The notes under the pieces were generated by a model that saw only the letters and a program-made list of their open reading frames with translations, searched no databases and was not told the DNA's origin. From positions 92,984 to 156,983 of the forward strand of contig NZ_JAJOHV010000003.1 in assembly GCF_021129175.1 (NCBI RefSeq): a stretch of DNA of 64,000 bases, written 5' to 3'. The translations under genes were made by a program, and so were the position numbers. This document shows positions 33,153 through 41,793 of the stretch, piece after piece (position 1 is the first letter of the stretch; each line of letters begins with the position of its first letter). Source of the DNA: Chromobacterium piscinae (GTDB lineage Bacteria; Pseudomonadota; Gammaproteobacteria; Burkholderiales; Chromobacteriaceae).

Positions 33153-35177
33153 TTACAATAGCCCGCGGTTCTTCAGCATCGCCTCCGCTTGCGGATCGCG
33201 GCCGCGGAAGGCGCGGAAAGCCGCGCGCTGCTCGCGGGCGTCGCCGGCGCTGTAGATGTGGCGGTAGAGCTTGTCCGCCAGTTTCGGGTTGAACGGATCG
33301 CCGGCCTCCTCGAACGCGGCGAAGGCTTCGGCTTCCAGCACTTCCGCCCACATGTAGACGTAGTAGCCGGCGGCGTAGGCGTCGTCGGAGAAGATATGGC
33401 CGAAGTGCGGCGGGCGGTGGTTCATGCCGGCAGCCGGCGGGATGCCCAGCCGCTCGCGCTCGGCGGCCTCGAAGGCGGCGATGTCGATGCCTTCGGCGTC
33501 GTCCCGTTGGTGCAGCGCCAGGTCGATCAGCGTGGACGCCGCATAGCGCACCGTCTCGAAGCCCTGGTTGAAGTGGCGGACCGCCTTGATCTTGGCGACC
33601 AGCTCGACCGGAATGGCCGCGCCGGTTTCCGCGTGGCGGGCGTGCTTTTCCAGCACTTCCGGCACCAGCGCCCAGTTTTCCATCAGCTGCGACGGCAGCT
33701 CGACGTAGTCCCACGGACAGTTGGGGCTGGCCAGCAAGCGGTATTCGACGTCGGACAGCATGCCGTGCAGACCGTGGCCGAATTCGTGGAACAGCGTGCG
33801 CACGTCGTCGAAGCTCAGCAGCGTCTGGCCGTGGCCGGCTTTGGCGAAGTTATTGTTGTTGACGACGATGGGCAGCGCCTCGCCGCCGTTGCGGGCCTGA
33901 TAGCGGTAGACGCTCATCCACGCGCCGCCGCGCTTGCTCTGGCGCGCGTAGTTGTCGCCGAGGAACAGGCCGATCACCTTGCCGCCGCGGCTGACGTCCC
34001 AGGCGCGCACGTCCGGGTGGTAGAGCTTGAGGTCGTGGCGTTCGCTGAAGCCCAGGCCGAACAGGCGGCCGGCGACGTCGAACATCGCGGCGATCATATT
34101 GTCCAGGCCGAAATAGGGTTTGATCTCGGCGTCGTCCAGCGCGTAGCGGGCGATGCGCACCTTCTCCGCCAGGTGGAACCAGTCCCAGGGCTGGATGTCG
34201 GCCAGCTCGCCAAGCTTGGCGGCCTCTTCGCGCAGCATCGCTTTTTCCGATTCGAAGCGGGCCTTGGCCGGCTCCCATACCTGGTCCATCAGCGCGTGCA
34301 CCGCGGCCGGCGTGCCGGCCATGCGGTTGGCGATCGCGTAGTCGGCGAAGTTGGCATAGCCCAGCAGTTTGGCCTGCTCGACGCGCAAGGCCAGGATCTG
34401 CTTGGCCAGCGGGCGGTTGTCGCGCTCGGCGTGCTCGCCGCGGCCGGTCCAGGCGCGCCAGGCGGTTTCGCGCAGCTCGCGGCGGGCGGAGAAGGTGAGG
34501 AAGGGCACGATGGACGAGCGCGACAGCGTGATCGCCCAGCCTGGCAGCTTGCGGGCCTCGGCCGCGGCGCGGGCGGCGTCCAGCAGGAAGGGCGGCAGCC
34601 CGGCGAGATCCGCCTCGCCCAATTGCAGCGCGTACTCGCTTTCGTCGGCCAGCACGTTCTGGCTGAAGGCGGTGGTCAGCTCGGCCAGGCGGGACACGAT
34701 TTCGGCGTAACGGCGGCGATCATTGCCCTGCAGCTTGGCGCCGGCGCGGACGAAATTGCGGTGGATCAGGTCCAGCAGACGGCCTTGCTCCTCGCTGAGG
34801 CCCAGGCTGTCGCGCTGGGCGTGAACCTGGTCCAGCCGGGCGAAGAAGCCCTCGTGCATGTAGATGCGGCTGTGGTGGTCGGCCAGCTTGGGCGCCATGC
34901 GGCGCTCCACTTCCTGCAGCTCGGGCGAGGTTTCTGACGAAGTCTGGTTGTCCAGCAGCAGATGGGCGCGCTCCAGCTTCAGGCCGCTGCGGTCGAAGGC
35001 CGCGGCGGTGTTGGCGAAGCTTGCCGGCTCGGCCAGCGATGCCAGCGAGTCGATCTGGGACAGGTGCTCGGCGAACAGCGCGTCGAAGGCCGGTTCGAAG
35101 TGCTCGGGGCGGATCTGCTCGAACGGGGGCAACTGGTGCGGAGTGGTCCAGTCTTGCAGCAGGGGATTGGCGTTCAT
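33153..35177 (-). CDS. prlC: M3 family oligopeptidase A (PrlC), copy 1
   Basis: Zinc oligopeptidase of 674 residues, the usual PrlC/OpdA size. It has the HExxH site in FHEFGHGLHGML and the third ligand region VELPSQLMENW. Parallel blocks with the second copy are seen across the whole length (for example AEKVRIARYALDDAEIKPYF and AAGYYVYMWAEVLEAEAF). Being first in order and closer in style to the canonical protein, it is more likely the ancestral copy, but this is inference. A ribosome site AGAAGAG precedes ATG 35177. Confidence 0.92.
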   Translation of the reverse strand: MNANPLLQDWTTPHQLPPFEQIRPEHFEPAFDALFAEHLSQIDSLASLAEPASFANTAAAFDRSGLKLERAHLLLDNQTSSETSPELQEVERRMAPKLADHHSRIYMHEGFFARLDQVHAQRDSLGLSEEQGRLLDLIHRNFVRAGAKLQGNDRRRYAEIVSRLAELTTAFSQNVLADESEYALQLGEADLAGLPPFLLDAARAAAEARKLPGWAITLSRSSIVPFLTFSARRELRETAWRAWTGRGEHAERDNRPLAKQILALRVEQAKLLGYANFADYAIANRMAGTPAAVHALMDQVWEPAKARFESEKAMLREEAAKLGELADIQPWDWFHLAEKVRIARYALDDAEIKPYFGLDNMIAAMFDVAGRLFGLGFSERHDLKLYHPDVRAWDVSRGGKVIGLFLGDNYARQSKRGGAWMSVYRYQARNGGEALPIVVNNNNFAKAGHGQTLLSFDDVRTLFHEFGHGLHGMLSDVEYRLLASPNCPWDYVELPSQLMENWALVPEVLEKHARHAETGAAIPVELVAKIKAVRHFNQGFETVRYAASTLIDLALHQRDDAEGIDIAAFEAAERERLGIPPAAGMNHRPPHFGHIFSDDAYAAGYYVYMWAEVLEAEAFAAFEEAGDPFNPKLADKLYRHIYSAGDAREQRAAFRAFRGRDPQAEAMLKNRGLL

Positions 35178-35263
35178 GGCGCTCTTCTCGCTTTGGTTGG
35201 CGTTGAGCTCATGACCTTAGCATTGTTTCTGGTCGAAACAAACCAGGCCATGCCGACGGAATG

Positions 35264-35635
35264 TTACAAGTTTTGCGCGATCCGCCACAGCACGCCGGAT
35301 GGATCGGTCAGCGTGAAGTCCAGCATGCGCCACGGCTGCTGCTTCAGCTCTCCCATTTCGATCCGGTATGTCTCGGCGATGCCGAGGCGTTTCAGTTCCG
35401 CATGCCAGGCGGCGGCATCTTCGACTAGCAGATGCATCATGCAGTTGGCGGCGAATTCCGGATGGCAGTAGTCCTGCAGCAGGAAGCTGCAGTCGCCATG
35501 GGCGAAGTAGGCGATGCCGTTGCCGACGAATTTCCTCTCGAAGCCGATGTCCTGATAGAAGGCCTGGGGCAGAGCGAAGTCGCGGCTGGGTATGAAGGCT
35601 TTCAGTTCGACGCTATTCAGATTCGGCGCGGCGAC
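35264..35635 (-). CDS. VOC-family (glyoxalase/bleomycin-resistance-like) protein without a normal start codon
   Basis: The frame encodes about 123 residues with a clear VOC fold: NLNSVELKAFIPSRDFALPQ, FYQDIGFERKFVG, SFLLQDYCHPEFAANCMM and FTLTDPSGVLWRI, ending TAA at 35264-35266. From the preceding in-frame stop to well inside the domain there is no ATG, GTG or TTG; the only near-cognate codon is CTG at 35618-35620, and homologues would normally start at the GTC (35633-35635). AAAGGAGA lies right at the front. The oxyR terminator ends a few bases upstream. It is either a rare-start gene or a recently silenced one. Confidence 0.6.
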   Translation of the reverse strand, partial: VAAPNLNSVELKAFIPSRDFALPQAFYQDIGFERKFVGNGIAYFAHGDCSFLLQDYCHPEFAANCMMHLLVEDAAAWHAELKRLGIAETYRIEMGELKQQPWRMLDFTLTDPSGVLWRIAQNL

Positions 35636-35650
35636 TCTCCTTTAGGATAT

Positions 35651-35681
35651 GAAAAACCCGCCTCGGCGGACCGGGCGGGTT
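35651..35681 (-). terminator. Terminator after oxyR (minus strand)
   Basis: On the minus strand AACCCGCCC and GGCGGGTT form the stem, followed by TTTTTC. It ends the min-oxyR transcript just before the VOC frame. Confidence 0.85.
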
Positions 35682-35698
35682 GTTGGACCATGTCGGCC

Positions 35699-36637
35699 TT
35701 ATGCCAGCTTGGGCTCGCCTTCCAGCATGACGACGTCGGGCAGGCCGGAGCGGAACACCGCCTGCCGCAGCGTTTCTATCGCCTTCTTGCGGAAGAACTG
35801 CTTGCGGGTCACTAGCAGCACCCGGCGTTGCGGGGCGGGCGCGTCGAAGGGGACGATGGACAGCAGTGACTCGTCGCCGGCGCCGACCGATGTGGCCGGC
35901 ATCACGGTGACGCCCATGCCGCTGGCCACCATGTGGCGTATGGTGTTCAGCGAGCTGCCTTGCAGCGCGCTGGCCAGATTGTTGCCATGGTTCTGCCGGC
36001 TGGACAGCTCGCTGCAGGTTTGCAGCACTTGGTCGCGGAAGCAATTGCCCTGGGTCAGCAGCAACACGCTTTCCTCGGCCAGCTGACAGGGGTCGATGAC
36101 CTGCTGCTTTTCCCAGGGATGGCCCTTGGGCGTGGCGACGACGAAGGGCTCGTCGTACAGCGGCCAGGCTTCGATGCCGGTTTCCTCGAAAGGATCGGCG
36201 ACGATGATGGCGTCGACCTCGCCGCGCTTGAGCATTTCCGCCAGCCGGGAGGTGTAGTTCTCCTCCAGGATCAGCGGCATGTCGGGCGCCAATATGCGCA
36301 GCGCCGGAATCAGCTTGGGCAGCAGATAGGGGCTGATCGTGAAGATCACGCCCAGCTTCAGCGGCCCGGCCAGCTCGTTCTGGTGCTCGCCGGCCAGGCG
36401 CTTGACCGCCTCGGCTTCTTCCAGCACGCGCTGGGACTGCTCGATGATGCGTTCGCCTATTTCGGTGACCGCCACTTCCTGGCCGCCGCGTTCAAACAGG
36501 GTGATGCCCAGCTCGTCTTCCAGCTTCTTGATGGCGATCGACAGCGTCGGCTGGCTGACGAAGCAGCTCTGGGCCGCGCGGCCGAAGTGGCGCTCGCGCG
36601 CCACCGCCACGATATAGCGCAGTTCGGTCAGCGTCAT
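35699..36637 (-). CDS. oxyR: Peroxide-sensing LysR regulator OxyR
   Basis: LysR-type activator of peroxide defence, 312 residues. The helix-turn-helix is at about 18-38 (FGRAAQSCFVSQPTLSIAIK). The redox switch cysteines Cys199 (GNCFRDQ) and Cys208 (QTCSE) occur at exactly the positions known for E. coli OxyR, which supports the specific name rather than a generic LysR. It starts three bases after the minE stop, so it is read from the min operon. A terminator follows its stop. Confidence 0.93.
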   Translation of the reverse strand: MTLTELRYIVAVARERHFGRAAQSCFVSQPTLSIAIKKLEDELGITLFERGGQEVAVTEIGERIIEQSQRVLEEAEAVKRLAGEHQNELAGPLKLGVIFTISPYLLPKLIPALRILAPDMPLILEENYTSRLAEMLKRGEVDAIIVADPFEETGIEAWPLYDEPFVVATPKGHPWEKQQVIDPCQLAEESVLLLTQGNCFRDQVLQTCSELSSRQNHGNNLASALQGSSLNTIRHMVASGMGVTVMPATSVGAGDESLLSIVPFDAPAPQRRVLLVTRKQFFRKKAIETLRQAVFRSGLPDVVMLEGEPKLA

Positions 36638-36640
36638 GGC

Positions 36641-36898
36641 TTAGCGTTGGTGTTCCGGCAGCACGATGTTGACCTCCAGGACTTCGTAGTCGTCCTGGCG
36701 CTCGACCTGCACCTTGATGTCTTCCAGGTTGACGGCCACGTACTTGGAGATCACTTCCATCAGCTCGCGCTGCAGCGCGGGCAGGTAGTCGGGCGCGTGG
36801 CGGCCGTTGCGCTCATGCGCGAGGATGATCTGAAGGCGTTCGCGGGCGATGGCGGCGGATTTTTGGCGCTTGCCGAAAATCATATCGATCAATGACAT
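36641..36898 (-). CDS. minE: Cell division topological specificity factor MinE
   Basis: Small protein of 85 residues that drives MinCD pole-to-pole oscillation. The N-terminal amphipathic membrane-binding helix ([11 protein letters not shown]) and the MinD-contact region ([17 protein letters not shown]) are visible. It begins two bases after minD and ends three bases before oxyR, so the four genes minC-minD-minE-oxyR form one operon on the minus strand. Confidence 0.95.
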   Translation of the reverse strand: MSLIDMIFGKRQKSAAIARERLQIILAHERNGRHAPDYLPALQRELMEVISKYVAVNLEDIKVQVERQDDYEVLEVNIVLPEHQR

Positions 36899-36900
36899 AC

Positions 36901-37713
36901 TTAACCTCCGAACAGGCGCTTGAGGATGCTCACCTTGGGTGCTTCCAGGAAGCGCATCGGGCGCTCTTCGCCGAGGAAGCGCGAGATCACGTCGCCATAG
37001 GCGTCGGCGACGTCGCTGCCCTTCAGGTGGATGGCGGGGGTGCCGGAGTTGGAGGCCTGCAGCACGCTTTGCGATTCCGGGATGACGCCGATCAGCGGCA
37101 CGCGCAGGATTTCCTTCACGTCATCTACAGACAGCATTTCGCCCTTGTCTACGCGGCCCGGGGAGTAGCGGGTGATCAGCAAGTGCTCCTTGACCGGCTC
37201 GCGGCCTTCCTCGGCGCGTTTGGACTTGGACGACAGGATGCCCAGGATGCGGTCGGAGTCGCGCACCGACGACACTTCCGGGTTGGTGACGATCAGCGCT
37301 TCGTCGGCGAAGTAGAGCGACATCAGCGCGCCCTTCTCGATGCCGGCGGGGGAGTCGCAGACGATGTAGTCGAAGCCGGCTTCCTCCAGCTCCTTCAGCA
37401 CTTTTTCCACGCCCTCCAGCGTCAGCGCGTCCTTGTCGCGGGTTTGCGAGGCCGGGAGGATGTAGAGGTTGTCGCAGTGCTTGTCCTTGATCAGGGTCTG
37501 GTTCAGGCTGGACTCGCCGTTGACCACGTTGATCAGGTCGTACACCACGCGGCGTTCGCAACCCATGATCAGGTCCAGGTTGCGCAGGCCGACGTCGAAG
37601 TCGATCACGGCAGTCTTGTGGCCGCGCAGTGCCAGGCCGGAGGCGAAGCTCGCGCTGGTGGTGGTTTTGCCTACGCCACCCTTGCCGGATGTCACAACGA
37701 TGATTTTTGCCAC
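36901..37713 (-). CDS. minD: Septum site-determining ATPase MinD
   Basis: Membrane-associated ATPase of 270 residues that recruits MinC. It has the deviant Walker A motif KGGVGKTT (10-17), the switch [11 protein letters not shown] near 38 and a C-terminal amphipathic membrane-targeting helix ([10 protein letters not shown]). It lies between minC and minE with short spacers. Confidence 0.97.
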   Translation of the reverse strand: MAKIIVVTSGKGGVGKTTTSASFASGLALRGHKTAVIDFDVGLRNLDLIMGCERRVVYDLINVVNGESSLNQTLIKDKHCDNLYILPASQTRDKDALTLEGVEKVLKELEEAGFDYIVCDSPAGIEKGALMSLYFADEALIVTNPEVSSVRDSDRILGILSSKSKRAEEGREPVKEHLLITRYSPGRVDKGEMLSVDDVKEILRVPLIGVIPESQSVLQASNSGTPAIHLKGSDVADAYGDVISRFLGEERPMRFLEAPKVSILKRLFGG

Positions 37714-37733
37714 GGGGCTTTCCTTTGAAAGTG

Positions 37734-38453
37734 TTACTCGCCGAGCGCGGTCATCACCAGCCGCTCGTTCTCAAGATAGATTTGGGTCGGCTTGCCCAGA
37801 ATGCTGTCCGGCAAGGCCTGTTCGATCGTGCGGTACACGCCGGCGATGGACACCAGCTCGGCCTCCATGCTGCGGGCGAAGATGCGTGCGGCGTGATTGC
37901 CGCGCGCGCCTGCCAGGGCGCGGCCGCGCAAGGGCGCATAAACGTGGATGTTGCCGTCCGCGATGACTTCGGCGCCGGCGCTGACCATCGCCAGCACCAC
38001 CAGATCTCCGCCCTTGGCGTAGATCTGCTGGCCGGCGCGGACCGGACGGTCGACGATCATGGTCGCGGCGGCGGGCGACGCAACTGTTTCGACGGCCGGC
38101 TTGGCCGCCGGTTCCGCGGCGGCTTGCACCGAGCGGGGCTGGGCGGCGCTGTTGGCGAAGGCGAGGCCGAAGCGGCTGGCCATGGCGGCCAGCGCGTTGT
38201 CCGGATGGCGCAGCGCCACCGCGCGGATGCCGCGGCGGCTGAGCAGGGGCAGCAGGCGGCCCAAGTCCAGCTCGGCCGGATTGGGCAGCGCTTCCACGTC
38301 GAGGACGAAGGCCTCGGCGGGGGCGTCGCTGGTGTCGCCGAAACGCGCGTCCAGCGCCTGGCTCAGTTCGTCCAGGTTGTCGGTGCGCAGCAAGAGCGCC
38401 AGCAAGTCCAGGCTGGCGGATTTAATATCGAAGGCGTTGGCCACAGGGCTCAT
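37734..38453 (-). CDS. minC: Septum formation inhibitor MinC
   Basis: Inhibits FtsZ assembly away from mid-cell. The protein has 239 residues: an N-terminal FtsZ-binding domain and a C-terminal beta-helix with [21 protein letters not shown] (about 137-157) and [16 protein letters not shown], the classic MinC_C motif, joined by an Ala-rich linker. It is the first gene of the min-oxyR operon. Confidence 0.95.
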   Translation of the reverse strand: MSPVANAFDIKSASLDLLALLLRTDNLDELSQALDARFGDTSDAPAEAFVLDVEALPNPAELDLGRLLPLLSRRGIRAVALRHPDNALAAMASRFGLAFANSAAQPRSVQAAAEPAAKPAVETVASPAAATMIVDRPVRAGQQIYAKGGDLVVLAMVSAGAEVIADGNIHVYAPLRGRALAGARGNHAARIFARSMEAELVSIAGVYRTIEQALPDSILGKPTQIYLENERLVMTALGE

Positions 38454-38863
38454 TGGGCTAGCTTTAATTTTGGTAGATAGATTTCTTCTATGGCGCGAGT
38501 GTACTGGCTTGGGCGCGGCCTTTCAATGGCGGCGATCCGCGGGCGGGCCGCGTCGTGGCGGAGGTCAGACACCGGCGGGCCGGCGTCGGGGCAGGGATGC
38601 GACCATGGCTGTTGCGGCGCGAAAATTTCCAGCCGGGATCTTGCCTCGGCGGACAGGTGTGGCCTTGTAATGATTATGGAATAATCGCGTGATAAAACCG
38701 TGGCGAAATAGCCATTTAGTGCATTGTGCGTTGCGTCAAATTCTTGACTGGGCGAGTTGTCCGGCGTTAAAGTGGAATTGTTGCAATGCAGCATTCGCGG
38801 AACAGCGGTGTTGTCGCTGCCGTACCGAGTCGTTGTCTATCCGACATACTAGGAGCCGATCAC
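38454..38863. other. 410-bp divergent spacer between minC and the phasin gene
   Basis: This should contain the min operon promoter (minus) and the phasin promoter (plus). A candidate phasin promoter is TTGACT (38744-38749) and TAAAGT (38768-38773) with an 18-bp spacer. No credible gene was found in it. Confidence 0.55.
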
Positions 38864-39433
38864 ATGTTTACCACTACCCAGGAACTCTCCGCCCTCGGCC
38901 AGTCGCAGTTCGACAAGGCCGTTCGTCTGTCTTCCATCGTCCTGGCAGGCGCCGAGCGTTTCGCCAGCCTGCAGCTGGACCTGTCCCGCAAACTGCTGAA
39001 CGACAATGCCGAAACCTTCAAGGCGCTGAGCGAAGTGAAGGACGCCAAGACGCTGGGTGAATTGCAGACCAGCCTGGCGCAGCCGGCGCTGGACCAGGCC
39101 TTCTCGGCCGCCCGCAACGTCTACGACGCCGCGCTGACCACCCAGAACGAGCTGAGCAGCTTCGTCGAAGAGCAAATCGCCGAGAACAGCAAGGCGCTGC
39201 AATCCGGCCTGGACCGCCTGTCCAAGAACGCGCCGGCCGGTTCCGACGTCGCCGTCGCCGCGTTGAAGACGCTGTTGAACACCTCCACCGCCGCGTTTGA
39301 AAGCGTGTCCAAGACCGCAAAGAAAGTGGGCGCCGAAATCGCCGAAGCCGGCGTGGAAGCCGCCACCAACTCCGCGAAGGCCGCCAGCGCCGCCGTTTCC
39401 CGCAGCAAGAAGACCACCACTAGCGCCGCCTGA
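38864..39433 (+). CDS. phaP: Phasin family protein
   Basis: Granule-surface protein of 189 residues that coats polyhydroxyalkanoate inclusions. The Phasin_2-like domain covers roughly residues 1-110 (FDKAVRLSSIVLAGAERFAS, LQLDLSRKLLNDNAETFKAL, QPALDQAFSAARNVYDAAL) and the tail is Ala/Lys-rich (KAASAAVSRSKKTT). It is predicted to be almost entirely helical. AGGAG precedes ATG 38864; a frame open further upstream is not translated. Presence of a phasin suggests the organism makes PHA. Confidence 0.87.
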   Translation: MFTTTQELSALGQSQFDKAVRLSSIVLAGAERFASLQLDLSRKLLNDNAETFKALSEVKDAKTLGELQTSLAQPALDQAFSAARNVYDAALTTQNELSSFVEEQIAENSKALQSGLDRLSKNAPAGSDVAVAALKTLLNTSTAAFESVSKTAKKVGAEIAEAGVEAATNSAKAASAAVSRSKKTTTSAA

Positions 39434-39456
39434 TCCCGCGCTCTGGTCAAGTCACT

Positions 39457-39486
39457 CCCGCCGACGGCATGCCGCGGCGGGTTTTT
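39457..39486 (+). terminator. Terminator after the phasin gene
   Basis: CCCGCCG and CGGCGGG form a 7-bp stem around an 11-nt loop, followed by TTTTT. Confidence 0.8.
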
Positions 39487-40208
39487 CATTTCCGGGCGTC
39501 GTCCCGGCTTTGCAGATGGGCGGCCAGTTCGTTTTGCAGCGCGGCCCAGTCGCGGCTATCCGGCAGCGCCAGCATGATGGTTCTGGCCAGGTTGGCCGCG
39601 TAATGGGCTGCGGTTTCGGGAAGAGGGGCGGAGTAGGGCGGTAGCAGGCCGACGCGCTCGGTCAGATAGGCTTCCGCCAATTGGCGCAGCTTGCCGGCAA
39701 GCATCCACTGTTTCTGCAGTATCGCTTCCCACTCCAGCGCGCGCGGCTGGCTGTCGGGTTCGGGCATGGGGGCCAGTCCGGCATGCATCAGGCCGTCGAA
39801 GGCGCGTTGGCAGAAGCGCGCGCTGTGCACGGGGCCGCTGGACAGCCAGCAGCCGGGTTGGGGCGCCAGCGCGTCGAGCGCCAGGCGGGCTGCGGTGCCG
39901 GGGGGCGGCGGGTCGCCCACCAGCAGGATGAAACCGAATTCGGCGCCTGCCGGCGCCCAGCCGCCGGCCAGCTCCACGAAGGAAAGTCCGGCGTCGCGGC
40001 AGCGGGCGGCGCGCTCCGCCAGTGCCTGGTCGCCATCGCGGCCCAGATCCAGCCAACAGTCGGCGAATTCCAGGCCCGCCCAGTCGGCGGGCAGCCGGCC
40101 GGGCTGGCCGCCTTCCGGCGCAGCCGCCAGTCCTTGCGCGGCGAGGCGGCGCAAGAACCAGGGAAGGTGGGGGGCTTGTCCCCCGATGCGGTAGGAAACG
40201 ACCATCAT
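39486..40208 (-). CDS. Degenerate 6-phosphogluconate-dehydrogenase-like protein
   Basis: The protein has about 240 residues; the start is uncertain (M-M at 40208/40205, with upstream frame open to 40310). By eye it follows the 6PGDH pattern: a start like VSYRIGGQAP where GLGRMGGN is expected; LDLGRDGDQALAERAARCRD for the IDGGNSYYRDDIRRA block; FVELAGGWAP for VDVGTSGG; and LSSGPVHSARFCQRAFDGLM for the GPxGAGHFVKMVHNGIEY catalytic block. The catalytic Lys and Asn and the cofactor glycines are lost. It is therefore probably not an active dehydrogenase. No gnd-type gene lies near it. Confidence 0.55.
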   Translation of the reverse strand: MMVVSYRIGGQAPHLPWFLRRLAAQGLAAAPEGGQPGRLPADWAGLEFADCWLDLGRDGDQALAERAARCRDAGLSFVELAGGWAPAGAEFGFILLVGDPPPPGTAARLALDALAPQPGCWLSSGPVHSARFCQRAFDGLMHAGLAPMPEPDSQPRALEWEAILQKQWMLAGKLRQLAEAYLTERVGLLPPYSAPLPETAAHYAANLARTIMLALPDSRDWAALQNELAAHLQSRDDARK

Positions 40209-40330
40209 TCGGATACCACGGACCACCATGAAGCGAGGTTGCATGGGAAGCGTGGCAGATAACGCCGGCCACGGCAAACCATTATCCCGTGGAAGATGAG
40301 TGTTGTGCAATGCAGCATGCGCCGGGCGAT

Positions 40331-40356
40331 AAAAAAACCGGCCATGAGGCCGGTTT
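40331..40356 (-). terminator. Terminator after ppa (minus strand)
   Basis: AAACCGGCC and GGCCGGTTT form a 9-bp stem with loop ATGA; on the minus strand it runs into seven T. Confidence 0.9.
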
Positions 40357-40373
40357 GTTTCGCGGGGAACGGC

Positions 40374-40901
40374 TTACTTGCCGAAGCGCTCGATGCCTTC
40401 GACCAGTTCGGTCTTGGCGTCTTCCAGCGTGCCCCAGCCCTGGATCTTGACCCACTTGCCCTTTTCCAGATCCTTGTAGTGCTCGAAGAAGTGCACCATC
40501 TGCGCGCGCAGCAGTTCCGGGAGGTCTTCCAGCTTCTGGATGGATTTGTACATCGGGCACAGCTTTTCGACCGGAACGGCGACCAGCTTGGCATCCACGC
40601 CGCCGTCGTCTTCCATCTTGATCAGGCCCAGCGCGCGACAGCGCACCACCACGCCCGGCGGCAGCGGGAACGGGGTCACCACCAGCACGTCGACCGGATC
40701 GCCGTCGCCGGCCAGAGTTTGCGGCACGAAGCCGTAGTTGGCCGGATACATCATGGAGGTGCCCATGAAGCGGTCAACCACCAGCGTGTTCCATTCCTTG
40801 TCGAATTCGTACTTGATCGGAGCGGCGTTGGCGGAGATTTCGATGACGACGTTGAAGTCGCCCGGCATGTCTTTGCCCGGGCCGATGCTTGCGAGGTTCA
40901 T
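40374..40901 (-). CDS. ppa: Inorganic pyrophosphatase Ppa
   Basis: Hydrolyses pyrophosphate released by biosynthesis, in the cytoplasm. The protein has 175 residues, the family I size. The signature DGDPVDVLV (about 65-73) carries the three metal-binding Asp, with KYEFDKEWNTLVVDR before it and FFEHYKDLEKGKWVKIQGW after it. ATG 40901 follows AAGGA at a long spacing; an upstream extension to 41009 has no family match. It is divergent from coq7. Confidence 0.96.
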   Translation of the reverse strand: MNLASIGPGKDMPGDFNVVIEISANAAPIKYEFDKEWNTLVVDRFMGTSMMYPANYGFVPQTLAGDGDPVDVLVVTPFPLPPGVVVRCRALGLIKMEDDGGVDAKLVAVPVEKLCPMYKSIQKLEDLPELLRAQMVHFFEHYKDLEKGKWVKIQGWGTLEDAKTELVEGIERFGK

Positions 40902-40944
40902 TGCGCGCAATCCTTCGTGTATTGAGTAATTAAACGGGTTTAAC

Positions 40945-40998
40945 CGGCCGATTATATCAGCTGCTGCCTGCGCTGTGCCCGCAAGGTATAATCGGCCG
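40945..40998. promoter_or_regulatory. Symmetric divergent promoter region of ppa and coq7
   Basis: CGGCCGATTATA (40945-40956) and TATAATCGGCCG (40987-40998) are perfect inverted repeats 30 bp apart. Each arm holds a TATAAT: minus strand for ppa (40956-40951) and plus strand for coq7 (40987-40992). Confidence 0.6.
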
Positions 40999-41031
40999 TT
41001 TGACGCCATTCACGCGAGGAAGAACGCGCCG

Positions 41032-41652
41032 ATGCTGGACAAGCTGATCACCGAACTGGACAAGGGCCTGCGCACATTGTGCGCGCCGGCGCACAGCGCC
41101 CGCGCGCATCCGGACCAGGGCGTCGACGAGGCCGATCTCTCCGCGGCCGAGAAGCGCCACGCGCTGGGGCTGATGCGAGTCAACCACTGCGGCGAAGTAT
41201 GCGCGCAGGCTTTGTACCAGGGCCAGGCGCTGACCGCGCGCGATCCGTCCGCGCGCGAAGCCCTGAGGCAGGCGGCGCGGGAGGAGGTGGAGCACCTGGC
41301 CTGGACCGAGCGCCGCATCCGCGAGCTGGGCGGCCGGCCCAGCCTGCTCAATCCGCTGTGGTACACCGGCTCGCTGGCGCTGGGCGTGGCGGCCGGCGTG
41401 CTGGGCGACAAGTGGAATCTGGGTTTTCTGCAGGAAACCGAGCGCCAGGTCGGCGCCCATCTGGACAGCCATCTGAGCGCCTTGCCGCCGGATGACGCCC
41501 GAAGCCGCGCCATCGTCTGCCAGATGCGCGACGACGAGTTGCAGCACGCCGAAATGGCGCATGAGCTGGGCGCGGCGGAATTGCCCGCGCCCGTGAAGGC
41601 GGCGATGAAGCTGTCGGCCAAAGTGATGACCGGCAGCAGCTACCGTCTCTAA
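41032..41652 (+). CDS. coq7: Ubiquinone biosynthesis hydroxylase Coq7
   Basis: Diiron monooxygenase that hydroxylates demethoxyubiquinol in the last part of ubiquinone synthesis. The protein has 206 residues with iron ligands in [20 protein letters not shown] and [10 protein letters not shown] (ExxH pairs). It is the Coq7 type found in Neisseria, Pseudomonas and eukaryotes rather than UbiF. GAGGAAG precedes ATG 41032. Its TAA stop (41650-41652) abuts a small palindrome-ended element; the terminator lies beyond that element. Confidence 0.94.
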   Translation: MLDKLITELDKGLRTLCAPAHSARAHPDQGVDEADLSAAEKRHALGLMRVNHCGEVCAQALYQGQALTARDPSAREALRQAAREEVEHLAWTERRIRELGGRPSLLNPLWYTGSLALGVAAGVLGDKWNLGFLQETERQVGAHLDSHLSALPPDDARSRAIVCQMRDDELQHAEMAHELGAAELPAPVKAAMKLSAKVMTGSSYRL

Positions 41653-41793
41653 GAACCTGTTCAAAGTCTGCTGCGCTTCGGCGATACGGCGTTGAAAACA
41701 AGCTCAAAATGCTCATGTACCACTTGTACATTCCGCTTTTTCGCTCGTTTTCGCCTTGTCTCGCTCTTACCCGCGAGACTTTGAACAGGTTCT
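41652..41793. mobile_element. Small non-coding element with 18-bp terminal inverted repeats (MITE-like)
   Basis: AGAACCTGTTCAAAGTCT (41652-41669) and its exact reverse complement (41776-41793) bound a 142-bp segment. Flanks share TCTAAG (41648-41653 and 41791-41796), which overlaps the repeat tips; a 3-bp TAA duplication is the conservative reading. No transposase is encoded. It lies between the coq7 stop codon and its terminator, as expected for a late insertion. Confidence 0.6.

Noticed and set aside
38484..38690. Possible small gene in the minC-phasin spacer
   Set aside because: Short frames on both strands lack ribosome sites and have no recognisable content.
41652..41793. Transposase fragment or small gene inside the MITE-like element
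   Set aside because: Only very short frames occur, made largely of the terminal repeats themselves; no transposase motif.
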